From assembly GCA_033807775.1 (NCBI GenBank), contig CM066321.1, positions 249,476,422 through 249,540,421 of the forward strand: a DNA stretch of 64,000 nt, in the 5' to 3' direction. The position numbers and the translations under genes are program-made. Of the stretch, positions 33,201 to 43,024 are shown in pieces. Origin of the DNA: Saussurea involucrata (lineage: Eukaryota; Streptophyta; Magnoliopsida; Asterales; Asteraceae). The notes under the pieces are model-generated. The model searched no databases. It was not told the DNA's origin and worked only from the letters and a program-made list of their open reading frames with translations. The first letter of the stretch is position 1. Each line of letters opens with the position of its first letter.

Positions 33201-33682
33201 CCTTTAACCAAATGTTTTGCAACAAGATTATTAAGATCTTTGAAATTCAGATGAGAACATCTTCTGTGCCAAAGCCAGCATTCATTTGCAGTTGATTTTG
33301 ATAAAAGACAAACTGTATTTAATGTTTTCAATTTTGAAAAATTAACTACAAATAAGTCCATATGTCTTTTGGCCCAGAAGACTTTGACATCATTTTCAGT
33401 TAGAATCATGCAACCTGTTATTTGAAACTTAATTTGACAAAGACTGTCTAAAAACTGACTTATGCTGAAAAGATTGTGTTGTAATCCTTCAACATAGAAA
33501 ACCTTTTGGATAGTTAGTTCCCCTTTAGTTAAATCCCCATAACCTTTGACTTGACCTTTGCTATTGTTTCCAAAGTTTACTGCTCCTCCAGCCTTTTCTG
33601 TGAAGTTTGATAGAAAAGACTTCTGACCTGTCATGTGTCTTGAAGCTCCTGAATCTAAAAACCACACATGACAGCCCTGCAA
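30281..33682 (-). CDS. pol: Pol polyprotein of element A, about 1133 aa, intact
   Basis: Order: aspartic protease DSG (D10); GAG-pre-integrase zinc region with H144...C173xxC176; integrase catalytic triad D204, D267 and E303; GKADEGYFVGY-type integrase tail; a variable linker with repeated QNSE/QNSD at about 515-550; RT at about 655-900 with YVDD at 819-822; RNase H with D983, E1024 and D1059. This order marks Ty1/copia. The frame is shifted relative to gag (the first pol codons are 8 bases after the gag TGA) and has no ATG near its start. A TTTTTGCAG acceptor-like site lies at the junction, so pol is expressed by frameshifting, splicing or reinitiation. No stop or frameshift disrupts it. Confidence 0.97.
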   Translation of the reverse strand: MQGCHVWFLDSGASRHMTGQKSFLSNFTEKAGGAVNFGNNSKGQVKGYGDLTKGELTIQKVFYVEGLQHNLFSISQFLDSLCQIKFQITGCMILTENDVKVFWAKRHMDLFVVNFSKLKTLNTVCLLSKSTANECWLWHRRCSHLNFKDLNNLVAKHLVKGLPKLKFEKESLCSACEMGKMKKSSHKLKMDSSCKAPLEMIHTDLCGPISVQSMGGKKYMLVIVDELSRYTWVEFLRAKSEAATTLINFIKRIQVLLQLQVQKIRSDNGTEFRNETLQNFLESSGISHNFSAVRTPQQNGVVERKNRTLVEAARTMLAYANLPTFLWAEAIATACFTQNRTLINKRLNKTAYELINKRKPLIKFFHIFGCRCYVLRDRENLAKFDKKADEGYFVGYSLTSKAFRIYNRRTKRMMESINVTFDEARIRTSEQDSSELMLNKTKMTSDTNSNPICSELNLLFKDAFSELISDSYAEYENPKMVKEMKNKTPEIVQSTVISDKGPSEECPNLINTSGENSEPCNQNSDSCTQNSEQVNQNSDFIDQNSNLDATPTHTSEQGDSSELRAIIDENDANNNYSEIDVLPSANKWTKNHPIHQVIGDPSAGVKTRSATANEVMFAGFLSVIEPKKANEALEDPDWISAMQEELLQFERNKVWRLIPKPEGKSIIGTKWVFRNKKDESGVVIRNKARLVAKGYCQQEGIDYDETFAPVARIEAIRIFLAYAAHKNFKVYQMDVKSAFLNGKLNEEVYVHQPEGFVDPEFPDHVYILDKALYGLKQAPRAWYDTLTKHLLGSGFKKGKIDTTLFLKKQGNDLILIQIYVDDIIFGSTSPELCDNFSKVMSSEFEMSMMGELNFFLGLQVKQLPKGIFINQGKYVRDILKKFKMSDCASMRTPMATNIKLDADLKGVSADIKLYRGMIGSLLYLTASRPDIMFSTCFCARFQSNPKESHMLAVKRILRYLKGTPDLGLWYPKETDFKLTAFTDADHAGSRLDRKSTSGACHFLGDKIVSWASKKQNCVSTSTAEAEYVAAAASCSQTLWMRTQLMDYGYQLNKIPIYCDSESAIAITQNPVQHSKTKHIDVRYHFIKDYVEKGTIEMHFVHTKYQLADLFTKPLDHKRFSFLICKIGMLNLPS

Positions 33683-33687
33683 AAAGA

Positions 33688-36600
33688 TCAGTTAGGTTTA
33701 GGTACCCATTTTGGAATGGGTCCATCTTTGTTAGCTTTGTCATTGGATTTAACATCAGTACCTTTTACTCTCCACTCAAAATCTTTCTTCAAACACCACT
33801 TTCCTTGAACTTTTATGAAGTCAGAACATTTTCTGCTTACAAGTTTGTTCAAATTCTTTTTGAGAGTTGTAACTTTTGGTTTTGCTATGTTTTCAACTTT
33901 CTTTTCTTTTATCTTTTCTTTCTTCTGAGTCTGAGGAACAAAAATTTTCTTCTTTTCTGTATTTTGAGAAACAGAAACTTTCTGAATATCTTTTCTTATG
34001 TATGAAACAGAAGTTATTTTGACTTGACATTTGTGAGAATATTGGAATGAATCATTTTTACATCTAACACAAACAAGATTTTTCTTTGCAAGTGACAATA
34101 AATCTGAAACATAGATCATTTCATTTTTATTTATACTGTTCAGAGTACAATTGCCCTTATTACAAGAATTTCTAGCGTTTAGTTCAGAAGTAGATTTCAT
34201 TCTAAGCTTCTCAAGTTCCCTTTTCAGATCGTTCAACTTTGCAAGATCATCTTTCCTTTTGCTTTCTTCTTTTTCTGAAAAATTCAAGTTCTTTTTGTTA
34301 GAAGAATTAGATGATTCACCTTTTTCATATGTACTTGATTCATTAAAGAATTTATCATTTTCTCTTGAAGCATTAATTTTAAAAAGATCATACTCAGTCT
34401 TCAGTTTTTCAAGCTCTGTTATTTTCTGAATAAAAATATTCTTTTCTTTCAAAGCTTCTTCAAGTTTAATATCCACTTCACAGAAATCATTTTCAAGTTC
34501 ATCATAAGTTTTCCTTAAATCCTCAAGTTCTTGACTCACAAGATTAAATCTCTTTTCAAGTTGCAAAAATTCATCTGATTTTGTTTCAGAAAATCCAGTT
34601 GAATCAGACTTCTGACTACCTGAGTCAGAGTTCTGATTTACAGACTCAGATGTCTGATCTTTAGACTCAGAATTCTGACTACAAAGTTCAGAATCCTGAC
34701 TAGAAGTTTCAGACTTCTGATTGACTGTTTCAGAATTTTTACTTGTATCAAATATGCTCTCAATGTCATGATATGAAAAACTTGGTTGTTTATTTTTGTA
34801 GCTGACATTTAAGGAATCATACTTGAATTTAGTATCATTGTATCTTGGCTTTTCATCTGTTGGTTTAGAAACTTCTTTCTTAACCTTTTCTTCTGAACCA
34901 ACTGATTTTTCTGTTTTAGACTCAGAAATTGTCTCATCTGACTTTTTAGAGTTTGGTCTTTGCAAATTGTCAGAACTTGTTATAGAACTAGCAGGTCTTA
35001 TGAAAACTTCAACAATTTCTGGGATTTTTGGCTTAGAAACTTGAAGTATTGGAGCTCTTTTTAAAATGACATTTTCTTCCAATCCCAATCCCTTCTTTGG
35101 ATTGTAAAATCTTGTATCTTTAACATTGCTTAATAAAAGATTTAATGTTTGCTGAGTTTGACCTCTTTTCAAATTCAAATCTTCCAATTCTTTGATTTTG
35201 GAGTATAAATTCTTTCTTTCTTCAAATAACATATCAAATTTTATTTGTAAATCACCTTTTTCATCCTTTATTTTTGAAAACTCAACTTTTAGTTCAGAAA
35301 GCCTTTTCATCAATTCAGAATTTTCATCTTTAACTTTCTGTTTCTCAGCCTCAGATTCTTCATATTGTTCGTTTATTACTTCTTTTTCAATTCTGAATTT
35401 GTTAACCAAAGTTCTTTCTCCTTTTATCTGTTTTCTTAGGTTAGCAAATTCAGTTTTCATTTCACCAATCTGTGTCATTAACTCTAATTCAAGTGAAGAA
35501 TGTACCTCAGCAGATGACTCAGAATCAGCATCTTCAAAATCAGAATCATCCTCATTCCTCATTTTTGCCATATAGCTTCGCATCTGTGGAAAGTTGATAT
35601 GATCATCTTCATCAGAAGTGTAGTACAGCCAATTCTCCTGTTCAGCCAATAGCGCACTCTCGTCATCTCTCTTCTTTGCAAGCTGAGCCTTCTTCGTGTA
35701 GTATTCATAATCTTTCACAACTTTAACTCTGCAATCCTTGGCATAATGGCCAGATTTTCCACACTTGAAACACAGATTCTTTTCTTTTCTCTCTTCCTTC
35801 TCTTCCTTGTTTTCTTCACTTCTCTCTATTCTCTTTTCAATCTTATTTTCTTCTCTGTCATCTTTCTTCTTATAATCTGAACTTCCAGCTCTCTTATAAT
35901 TTCCTTGAAATCTGCCCTTCCCATACCTTTTGTTGAAAGTATTTGTCAGCAAAGCTAGCTTTTCAGCCATTATCTTGATATCTTCATCATCTTCTGATCC
36001 TTCTTCTTTGTCAGATTCCTCCAGACTCGGTATTTCTGATAGATATGCAGTCTTTTTGGGTGCTTTGATTGCTTTGGACTTTGATAAGAACGCTAACTGA
36101 TCAGCAACATTTTTCTTTTCTTCCACAACTAACTTGACAGAGTCTTCATGTTGATTAAGAACACAGAACAAATCATTTAAGTCTTCTTCACACATATCTT
36201 TGTTCATTTGCAGACTTATGGCAAATGATGACCATTCTGAATTTAGACTGTTCAGAAATTTGTAATTTATTTCTGATTTTGTTTTCTTCAGTCCATTTCT
36301 TCTCAAGTCATTTAGAATAGTGCAAAATTTACTGTATGTCTGTGTCAAACTTTCTGACTCTTTTGCTTTGAACCTTTCATAAGCATTTATGCTTTGATTT
36401 AACTTTGCCTGAATAGATCTCACAGTTCCTAACATTTGCCTTTCCAATTCGTCCCACATTTCTTTAGCTGATGATCCACTGTCAATCCTGTTAAGAACCT
36501 CATTCGGGACAGCCAAAGTCATCAAAGTAATTGCTCTTTTGTCAATAGCATGCCTATTTTTCTGTTCAGCAGTGTATTGGGAATAATTCTTCTTTACTCT

Positions 36601-36813
36601 GGTCGCTGGAATTTCTGGAGTTGTCTCTGTAGCAGGGGTTGCGGCGACATCGATATATACTTCGATTGGACCTTCTCGTATAGAAATCATAAGATTTTCA
36701 TCGATGTTGTCAAGGAATTGGATCATACGAGTTTTCCATTGCTGATACTCTTCTGGTATAAGAACAGGCGGTTTGGTTTCGGATCCCATGGCTAGATATT
36801 CTTTAGAAGACAT
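33688..36813 (-). CDS. gag: Gag of element A, about 1041 aa, intact
   Basis: I start it at ATG 36813 (MSSKEYLAMGSE). The frame is open six codons further up, but only from a TTG. N-terminal copia Gag core to about residue 230 (WDELERQMLG, FLNSLNSEWSSF); a single CCHC knuckle CFKCGKSGHYAKDC at about 350; a coiled-coil half; a Gln/Asn/Ser repeat segment (QNSE-like, DNA at 34609-34735); and a C-terminal CxxC/HxC motif (CVRCKNDSFQYSHKC). It ends in PIPKWVPKPN. At this length it is two to three times a typical copia Gag, as known for Sireviruses. It forms the particle shell and binds RNA. Confidence 0.95.
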   Translation of the reverse strand: MSSKEYLAMGSETKPPVLIPEEYQQWKTRMIQFLDNIDENLMISIREGPIEVYIDVAATPATETTPEIPATRVKKNYSQYTAEQKNRHAIDKRAITLMTLAVPNEVLNRIDSGSSAKEMWDELERQMLGTVRSIQAKLNQSINAYERFKAKESESLTQTYSKFCTILNDLRRNGLKKTKSEINYKFLNSLNSEWSSFAISLQMNKDMCEEDLNDLFCVLNQHEDSVKLVVEEKKNVADQLAFLSKSKAIKAPKKTAYLSEIPSLEESDKEEGSEDDEDIKIMAEKLALLTNTFNKRYGKGRFQGNYKRAGSSDYKKKDDREENKIEKRIERSEENKEEKEERKEKNLCFKCGKSGHYAKDCRVKVVKDYEYYTKKAQLAKKRDDESALLAEQENWLYYTSDEDDHINFPQMRSYMAKMRNEDDSDFEDADSESSAEVHSSLELELMTQIGEMKTEFANLRKQIKGERTLVNKFRIEKEVINEQYEESEAEKQKVKDENSELMKRLSELKVEFSKIKDEKGDLQIKFDMLFEERKNLYSKIKELEDLNLKRGQTQQTLNLLLSNVKDTRFYNPKKGLGLEENVILKRAPILQVSKPKIPEIVEVFIRPASSITSSDNLQRPNSKKSDETISESKTEKSVGSEEKVKKEVSKPTDEKPRYNDTKFKYDSLNVSYKNKQPSFSYHDIESIFDTSKNSETVNQKSETSSQDSELCSQNSESKDQTSESVNQNSDSGSQKSDSTGFSETKSDEFLQLEKRFNLVSQELEDLRKTYDELENDFCEVDIKLEEALKEKNIFIQKITELEKLKTEYDLFKINASRENDKFFNESSTYEKGESSNSSNKKNLNFSEKEESKRKDDLAKLNDLKRELEKLRMKSTSELNARNSCNKGNCTLNSINKNEMIYVSDLLSLAKKNLVCVRCKNDSFQYSHKCQVKITSVSYIRKDIQKVSVSQNTEKKKIFVPQTQKKEKIKEKKVENIAKPKVTTLKKNLNKLVSRKCSDFIKVQGKWCLKKDFEWRVKGTDVKSNDKANKDGPIPKWVPKPN

Positions 36814-37007
36814 GATTGTAAGAAAATTCAACAGAAAGACAAATTCGATTTTCTTGATCGAAAAGTAGCAGGTAATTCAAGAATTGCTAAGAATTCAAGA
36901 ACTAGCCCTAGCAGCGGAATCGAATTTTGAATGAATCAAGAAATCTTCAAGAAATTGATCAATCGATCTTTGCAATCACAATCTTGAACGAATTTGTTTG
37001 TTGATTA
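36814..37007 (-). other. Untranslated leader of element A
   Basis: A 194-bp leader between the primer site and the gag ATG. It is nearly identical to the leader of F. No upstream ATG-initiated long frame is visible. Confidence 0.8.
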
Positions 37008-37019
37008 GCTCTGATACCA
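37008..37019 (-). promoter_or_regulatory. Primer-binding site of element A
   Basis: GCTCTGATACCA on the plus strand is TGGTATCAGAGC in element orientation. It is complementary to the 3' end of plant initiator Met-tRNA and lies two bases from the LTR. Confidence 0.95.
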
Positions 37020-37021
37020 AT

Positions 37022-37509
37022 TGAAAGTGCAGGATCTATTCTTACAATCAATATAGAAAGAAGTAATTGAGAAATTGTATGATCAAGCCCAATTGTATTC
37101 AATGATGCACAGAATTACAGATCTAAGAGAGAGATCACCTCAAAGATTACAAGGAAAGAATACAAGTAATATGGGAAAATCAATCAGTTAGCAACGTAGT
37201 GCTAACCACTCTATTTATACTGCAACAAACATCGTAAAGCTACAGTACAAATAAGAAAGACTAATAAGAACATAACACGTGTCCTAATTAGTTTACACAA
37301 TACTAAATAACGAAACTCGTCATAAGTTCTGAACAGGTAGTTCAGAACTTCTGAACATTCTTCTGATCACGCTTCTCAGAACTTCTGACTTCTCTTTCTC
37401 AGATCTCTGACTCTTCTTCTCAGAACTTCTGACTCTTCTTCTCAGAACTTCTGAACCTTCTTATCAGATCTTCAACACTTGGTTTATTGACAAAACTTCA
37501 GATCTAACA
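37022..37509 (-). repeat. 5' LTR of element A (488 bp)
   Basis: Looks identical to the 24269-24756 LTR over its whole length. Minus-strand TATA box TATAAATA at 37212-37219. It is followed by GAAAC, the target duplication. This copy would drive the genomic transcript. Confidence 0.97.
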
Positions 37510-38783
37510 GAAACATTGATACTTTCTACGATTTTGCGAGATCTTGTAAGGTATACTATGTAAGCTTTGGAAGTGGCAGAGTATCCAATGAATTTTCCTT
37601 CGTCAGCTTTTACTTCCAACTTTCCTCTTGAATCTCTGTCGTTTAAAACAAAGCATTTACATCCAAACACGTGGAAAAACTTGATGTTTGGCCGCCTTTT
37701 GTTGTTCAGTTCGTAAGGAGTCTTTATGTGTCTTTTCACAATGGTTGACCGATTCTGTGTGTAACAAGCGGTAGAAATTGCTTCTGCCCAAAAGTTCATC
37801 GGTAATCCGTATGCTGATAGCATAGTTCTTGCGGCCTCCACGAGCGTTCGATTCTTCCTTTCGACTACGCCATTCTGCAGTGGAGTGCGTGCGGCAGAGA
37901 AGTTCTGTGATATTCCTTCTATAGAAAGATAGGCTTCAATGACAGAGTTTTTAAATTTTGTGCCATTGTCACTTCTTAACTTCTGTATTCTGCATTCATA
38001 AAGAACTTGGATTCTTTTCATTAGATTAATCAAGATGATTGGAACATCCGATTTCTTTCGAACAAATTCAACCCATGTGAAGCGCGAATACTCATCAATT
38101 AAGACAAGTATATATTTCTTGCCACCTAGGCTCTATATGGCAATAGGACCGCAGAGGTCGACATGAAGCATGTACAGAGGCCTAGTGCACGACACATCTG
38201 TTTTGCCTCTGTGGGAAGCTCTTCTGAGTTTTCCCATCTCACAGGCAGAACACAAGTGATCCTTATTAAATTTAACATTAGGCAAACCTTTAACTAGATC
38301 AAGTTTGACCAATTTATCCAAGGTGTGAAAGTTCAAGTGACAGAACCTGTTATGCCATAACCAGGCTTCTTTACTTTCGCAAGCTACAAGGCAAACTTTG
38401 TCCTTGGTTGTTGAACAAAAGTTCATTAGATACATATCACATTTTCTTTTGGCTCGCAGAAGTTCCATTCCTGTGTCTTCACTTTGCAGAGAGCAGAAAG
38501 TCCTTTTGAACAAGACATCAAATCCTGTATCACAGAGTTGACTTACACTGAGTAGGTTGTGTTTAAGGCCATTCACATATGCAACATTGTATACAGAGAC
38601 GTTTTCCTTCTGTATGACTCCATAGCCTTTGATGTGTCCCTTCTTGTTGTCTCCAAAAGTTACAGATCCACCATCGTGTGTTTCTTTGTACGTGGATAGT
38701 AAACTTCTGTCGCCAGTCATGTGCCTTGAGCATCCGGAGTCAAGATACCAAATTGGCACATACCGCTTCTGTAAGACAATCAC
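37510..38783 (-). pseudogene. pol: Element B pol, N-terminal part (protease, integrase)
   Basis: Protease DSG in WYLDSGCSRHMTGD; GAG-pre-integrase His/Cys motif (CHLNFHT, CSACEMGKL); integrase with HVDLCGP, RSDNGTKF and NGVVERKNRTLVEAA (the D, D, E residues). A TAG at 38133, where A has a Gln codon in VQSMGGKKY, breaks the frame after the first catalytic Asp. Element A is inserted at 37510, just after KIVESINVS. Pol begins in a frame offset from gag, at a TTGTCTTACAG acceptor-like site. Confidence 0.93.
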
Positions 38784-41700
38784 AGAGACTTAGGTACCCA
38801 TATCCATATGGGTCCAATATTGTTAGAATTTTTCAAGTTTGCCTTAGCATTCTTGAAATACATTTTATCTTTTGTAGAAAGATCAGATTGTATCTCTCTA
38901 GGTTTTGACTTTGGAGTTTGAATTTTAGTGGAGAGTAAGTAATCTGGACTTGAGAAGTGATTTTTCAATCTGAACATGAGATCAAAACAATGACAGTATT
39001 TAATATGAGACGTGATTTGTTTGAACTTTTCATTGAATTCATTGAACTGAGTCACAGAGGCATTACATTCGTTCTTAACATTAGATTTCCTATTATAAGA
39101 AGATCTATGAATACTAGAATGTTTTTTGCAAAAATCTTGTTTAGGTCCTGCCTTCTGTGAGTCTCTTCTGTGGTGAACGTCTGTCTTCACTGTCACAGAG
39201 GAAAGATATTTGTTAGCTTCAGGCCTTAAAGGTTTTGAAAATTGTGAGCTTTTAGGATTTGCAGAGGCCTTTTTCAAATTATCAAGCTCTGTAGAGGTTT
39301 TGACTTGTATACACATTTTTAGAAAATCTGGACAGATAGGTATCTCTGTGATTTTTTCTTTTGGAGAAATTGTTCTGTTAAGAACCTAAGTAGAGAATTT
39401 AACATCCTCTGTGTCACATTGAATTATCCCTGATTTAGAATCAGTCTCTGAGTCGTCAGAGGATGAATCGTCCTCATATACAGAGGTTGAGTCATTTCTT
39501 TCGACAGAGGCTGGATTTTCTGAGCATGTATCGTACGAGTTTTCTTCCTCTATAGAAAAACTTTCATAGATGGTAGAGGTTTCAGATGAGATCTCTTCAG
39601 CGAGAATTTGATCTATAGAAGATGTACAGAGATTTTCTAAAACATTTGATTTCAAAACTTCCAAAATTTCTTTTTAAATTGATCTTTTAAGATTTTCTTC
39701 TGAAAAGATGGGTTTAAACTCAGGAGCTTTTGTAGATAATTTCTTTTTGACATCTATCATACAGACAAAAGCGACCTGTGTTTGAGTCTCTGGTTTACCA
39801 AACTTAAAGATACCAATCTGATCTTGTGTTTTCAGATATTTCTTTGGTTTGATTTCTCTATTGACAGAGGTTCAAGATGATGAATCTGTGTTTTCAAACC
39901 ACACATTGATCATCTTCGTATGTTTCCTCAAGTGGGGTTCTTCAGAGATTTTAACCCTTTTACTTACAGAGAGTAAGTTTGGAAAAATTGGTTTATTTGT
40001 TTTTCCTACCACAAACAGAGAAGACAAAGATTTAAGTCTTTTGCCTTCAACACCTAGAGTAATATCATCGTACCCTATACATCGTCTTCCTATTTGTGAG
40101 TTTACTTTCTCATACACCTTCTGTGCATCTTTATAGTTTTTAAGTAAAACCTCTCTTCTGAGTAGATCTTGCCAAAGTACCTCTCTCTCTTTTTGAAAGT
40201 ATTCTTTGAGAGCTCTTATGTCAGTTGTTTCACTCCTAGAAACTGAAAGCTCTTTAGTTTTGACTTTTAAAGCAGAGGTTAATTCAGAAATTTGTCTTTT
40301 TAAAGGATCTACATTTTTGCTCCAATATTTTTCTACTCTTTCCTTTTCTTCAAAATTTTTGTCTTTTTCTTGAGTGAGAAGCCTTACTTCTCTCTCATTA
40401 AAGGTGAGTCTTTTCTGAATACTTTCATTTATCTCTTTGAGTTCAATCAATTCAATGTTAAGTCTAACTGAATCATTTTCTACATATTTAATACAAGAGG
40501 TAGAGTTTGAAATGGATACCTCATTGTTAGTGCCCGGGTCGACTTCTGCCATGCCACAGAACAGGGCATTGGTGGTGAATTCATCATCAGATGTAGAGTC
40601 TGACTCGAAGTCCTCTTTATTTGCTTCAGAATGCCCTTTGTTCTCCATTAGGGATTTTTGTGCATAATATTCAGCCTTCTTTTTGTAAAAAGCTGAGTCC
40701 TTCTGTGGGCGATTTTGTCTACTTCTGCAATCTTTTGCGAAATGGCCTGGCTTGCCGCAGTTGAAGCAACCTTGGGAGGTGTTTCCAGTTCGATCGTCGG
40801 ACTTCTGTTGGTCTCCACCTTTCCCTGTTCGGCATTCGTTTGCATAATGACCAGGCTTACCACATTTGTAGCATTCTTGTGTGTGGCCTACCTTGTCATC
40901 TGACCTCTGTCGGTCATTTCCTCTGTAGTTTCTTTCGCTCGACCTCTGTCGGTCACTTTTGTAGTCTGACCTCTGTCGGTCACTTGATTCTTCTCTTCTT
41001 TCATCATCTCTTCTATCTCTCTGGTTGTCTTTGCTATATCTGTCATTTCCAAAATTTCTTTGATTACCTCTGAACTCTCTTGTCAATAGAGCCAATGATT
41101 TAGCTAATGACGCAAGAGTTATTTCTTCCTCTATCAGCTCGTCTTCTTCGCTATCAACCATCACTATCTTCTTCTTCTCCTTCTTCTTCTCCTCTGTTCC
41201 TCTCTCATTTCTTGGTCTCTCTATAGCCTCTGTTGATTTACTAACCAATGCGTATGGTGCAATGGCTATTGTTTTAGCCTGTGCTATTTGAGGCTCTTGT
41301 GCAGCTAGTGTTCCATAGAGATCAGAGAGTGTCCATGAGTCTAGATCTTGGTTTGTTTGTAAAGACATAGACAGTTGAAGCCACTCATCATTCAGACTCT
41401 TTAGAAACATGACGTTATTTTCTTCCGAGGTTCTGTGAATGCCGGACTTTCTACATTTGTTTATGAGAGAGTTGAACCTGTCGTACGTTGTTTGCAGAGA
41501 TTCTGTTGCAGAGGCTCTGAATGCATGATATTCATTTATGTACTGTGCCCTTCGGTTCTTCTGTGTTTTAGCACCCCCTTCCAACTGTCTTTCTAATTCT
41601 TTCCAAAGATCGTGCGCAGTTTCGCATGCATCTAAGGATTGAAAAAGCTCGTTGGGGATAGCCATTATCAGGATTCTTTTTGTTTTCTGTGCAACTTCAT

Positions 41701-41965
41701 CTTCTGCCTTATCTTCATTTGACCATTCTTCTTTTGGTTTTGGTTTTTGATGTTCAGGGATTTCTGGAGATTCAGCAGTAGCTGGTACTCGTGGTACTGC
41801 CATCATGGGAACATGAGGAAGGTTGTAAAGATATTGTACTAGATTTTTTTCAGTACCCTCAAAGAAATGAACCATTCTTATCTTCCATTGAGGATACTCA
41901 TCTCGTAGGAGAGTAGGAGGCTTGGTAAGTGAACCAGCAGTAAAGAAGTTATTTGTATTTGTCAT
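38780..41965 (-). pseudogene. gag: Gag of element B, 1061 codons with three premature stops
   Basis: Starts at ATG 41965 (MTNTNNFFTAGS), in frame to the stop at 38780. Internal stops are at 39872, 39674 and 39386. It shows the copia Gag core, two CCHC knuckles (CYKCGKPGHYANEC and CFNCGKPGHFAKDC), an Asp/Arg/Gln/Ser-rich linker encoded by repeated GACCTCTGTCGGTCA (plus strand, near 40900, 40952 and 40969), a coiled-coil region and the C-terminal WVPK tail. The N-terminal 698 codons remain open and could still give a truncated Gag. Confidence 0.92.
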
Positions 41966-42170
41966 TTTTTTAAGGTTCTGAAAAGATAGTATGATTTAAG
42001 GAGTATGAGACTGAAGATCTGGAAAGTTTTCTGGGATTGAACAGTTCCCAGAGTACACTTTAATGGAGTTTTAACCTAGAGATGAGGAATAGAAAAAAAT
42101 GATTTCTATCATTAATCTTGTAAAAACGAGGATCACTTGATATTGAAAATCAAGCTTTGCTCTGATACCA
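41966..42170 (-). promoter_or_regulatory. Leader and primer-binding site of element B
   Basis: The primer site GCTCTGATACCA (plus strand) is at 42159-42170, two bases from the LTR. The leader between it and the gag ATG has no feature I recognise. Confidence 0.92.
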
Positions 42171-42172
42171 AT

Positions 42173-43024
42173 TGTTGGTTCCCGGTTTTGTTTAAACAAG
42201 ATTATCAGATCTATTAGTTCAAGTTTGAGTTTGATGCGGAAGCGTATTTGAAGAACCAACGGATATGTTTGATAGATTTAGAACATAATATAAATAAACA
42301 GTGAACAGGAAATAATATCTCAAAGTTTACTGAATATATATATTAAGAACAGATTCAAGAACAGTGAGTAAGCAAAGCTTTTTAAAACAGATATGACTCT
42401 CAAAGTGTTTAAAGCTTGTGATGTTTTTCTCTCTTGAATTCTTGTTTCGATTGTTCGATTGATCGATCGATGGATAGATGGATAGGAAGAACTCAACATG
42501 AGTCTTCCTTATATACTACTCTAAGGGGACCATAAAGCATATGCTACTATTCACAAAGGACGGTATGAATAGTTGGACGGATGGCATGAACAGTTGGACG
42601 TGCTGTATTGCATTTAATGCAGCAGACGTCTATTATGTACTAAGCCCTATTGAATCCAACCAGAGTTTGACACGTTGCAGTTGGACAGGGCATGCTACCA
42701 TGCAAGTTGATGATCAGGTCCTGTAACAGTAGCAAGATATTATAAATATCTTTTAAGTCTTTGTTGAAGACCGCAGAGGCTCTATGAAGTGCCACAGAGG
42801 TTCTGCGGTTTGGTCCTTAGAAGAGCAGTCTTCACCGGATTTCGAGTCTTTGGTCTTCTTTGCGCGTATGACAGAGCTTCTGTAGGGCGCCTCTTTAGCT
42901 TCTGTAGCTTCTTGACCTTGATCTCTCGGTAAGTTCGACAGAGCCTCTGTAAGAGGCTTTCTTCACTTAGCCTATTTTTCACTACTTCTAAATACTTCTA
43001 TGATTAGGAAGATTGAAGCTAACA
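42173..43024 (-). repeat. 5' LTR of element B (852 bp)
   Basis: Pairs with 14622-15472 at about 99% by eye. Minus-strand TATATAAG at 42508-42515. Followed by the duplication TAAAG. Confidence 0.95.

Larger units (their letters stand above)
24269..37509 (-). mobile_element. Element A: complete, apparently intact Sirevirus-type element
   Basis: A 13,241-bp minus-strand element flanked by the perfect duplication GAAAC (24264-24268 and 37510-37514), inserted in pol of B. Both LTRs are 488 bp and look identical base for base. PBS, gag (1041 aa), pol (1133 aa, all catalytic motifs present), ORFx (1558 aa) and PPT are all intact. This is the best candidate in the window for an autonomous, recently active element. 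It is probably able to supply proteins to relatives such as E. Confidence 0.97.
14622..43024 (-). mobile_element. Element B: full-length, mutated Sirevirus-type element (contains nested A)
   Basis: Minus-strand element with LTRs of 851 and 852 bp and the perfect target duplication TAAAG (14617-14621 and 43025-43029), inserted in gag of C. Without the nested element A it is about 15.2 kb. It has PBS, gag, pol, spacer, ORFx and PPT in the usual order. By eye the two LTRs differ at about nine bases and one indel, roughly 1%. Gag, pol and ORFx carry premature stops (three, three and two), so this copy is not autonomous now. Confidence 0.95.

Noticed and set aside
36814..36831. Upstream extension of A gag by six codons
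   Set aside because: The extension begins at TTG. The first ATG (36813) matches the F gag start and is the more likely initiator.
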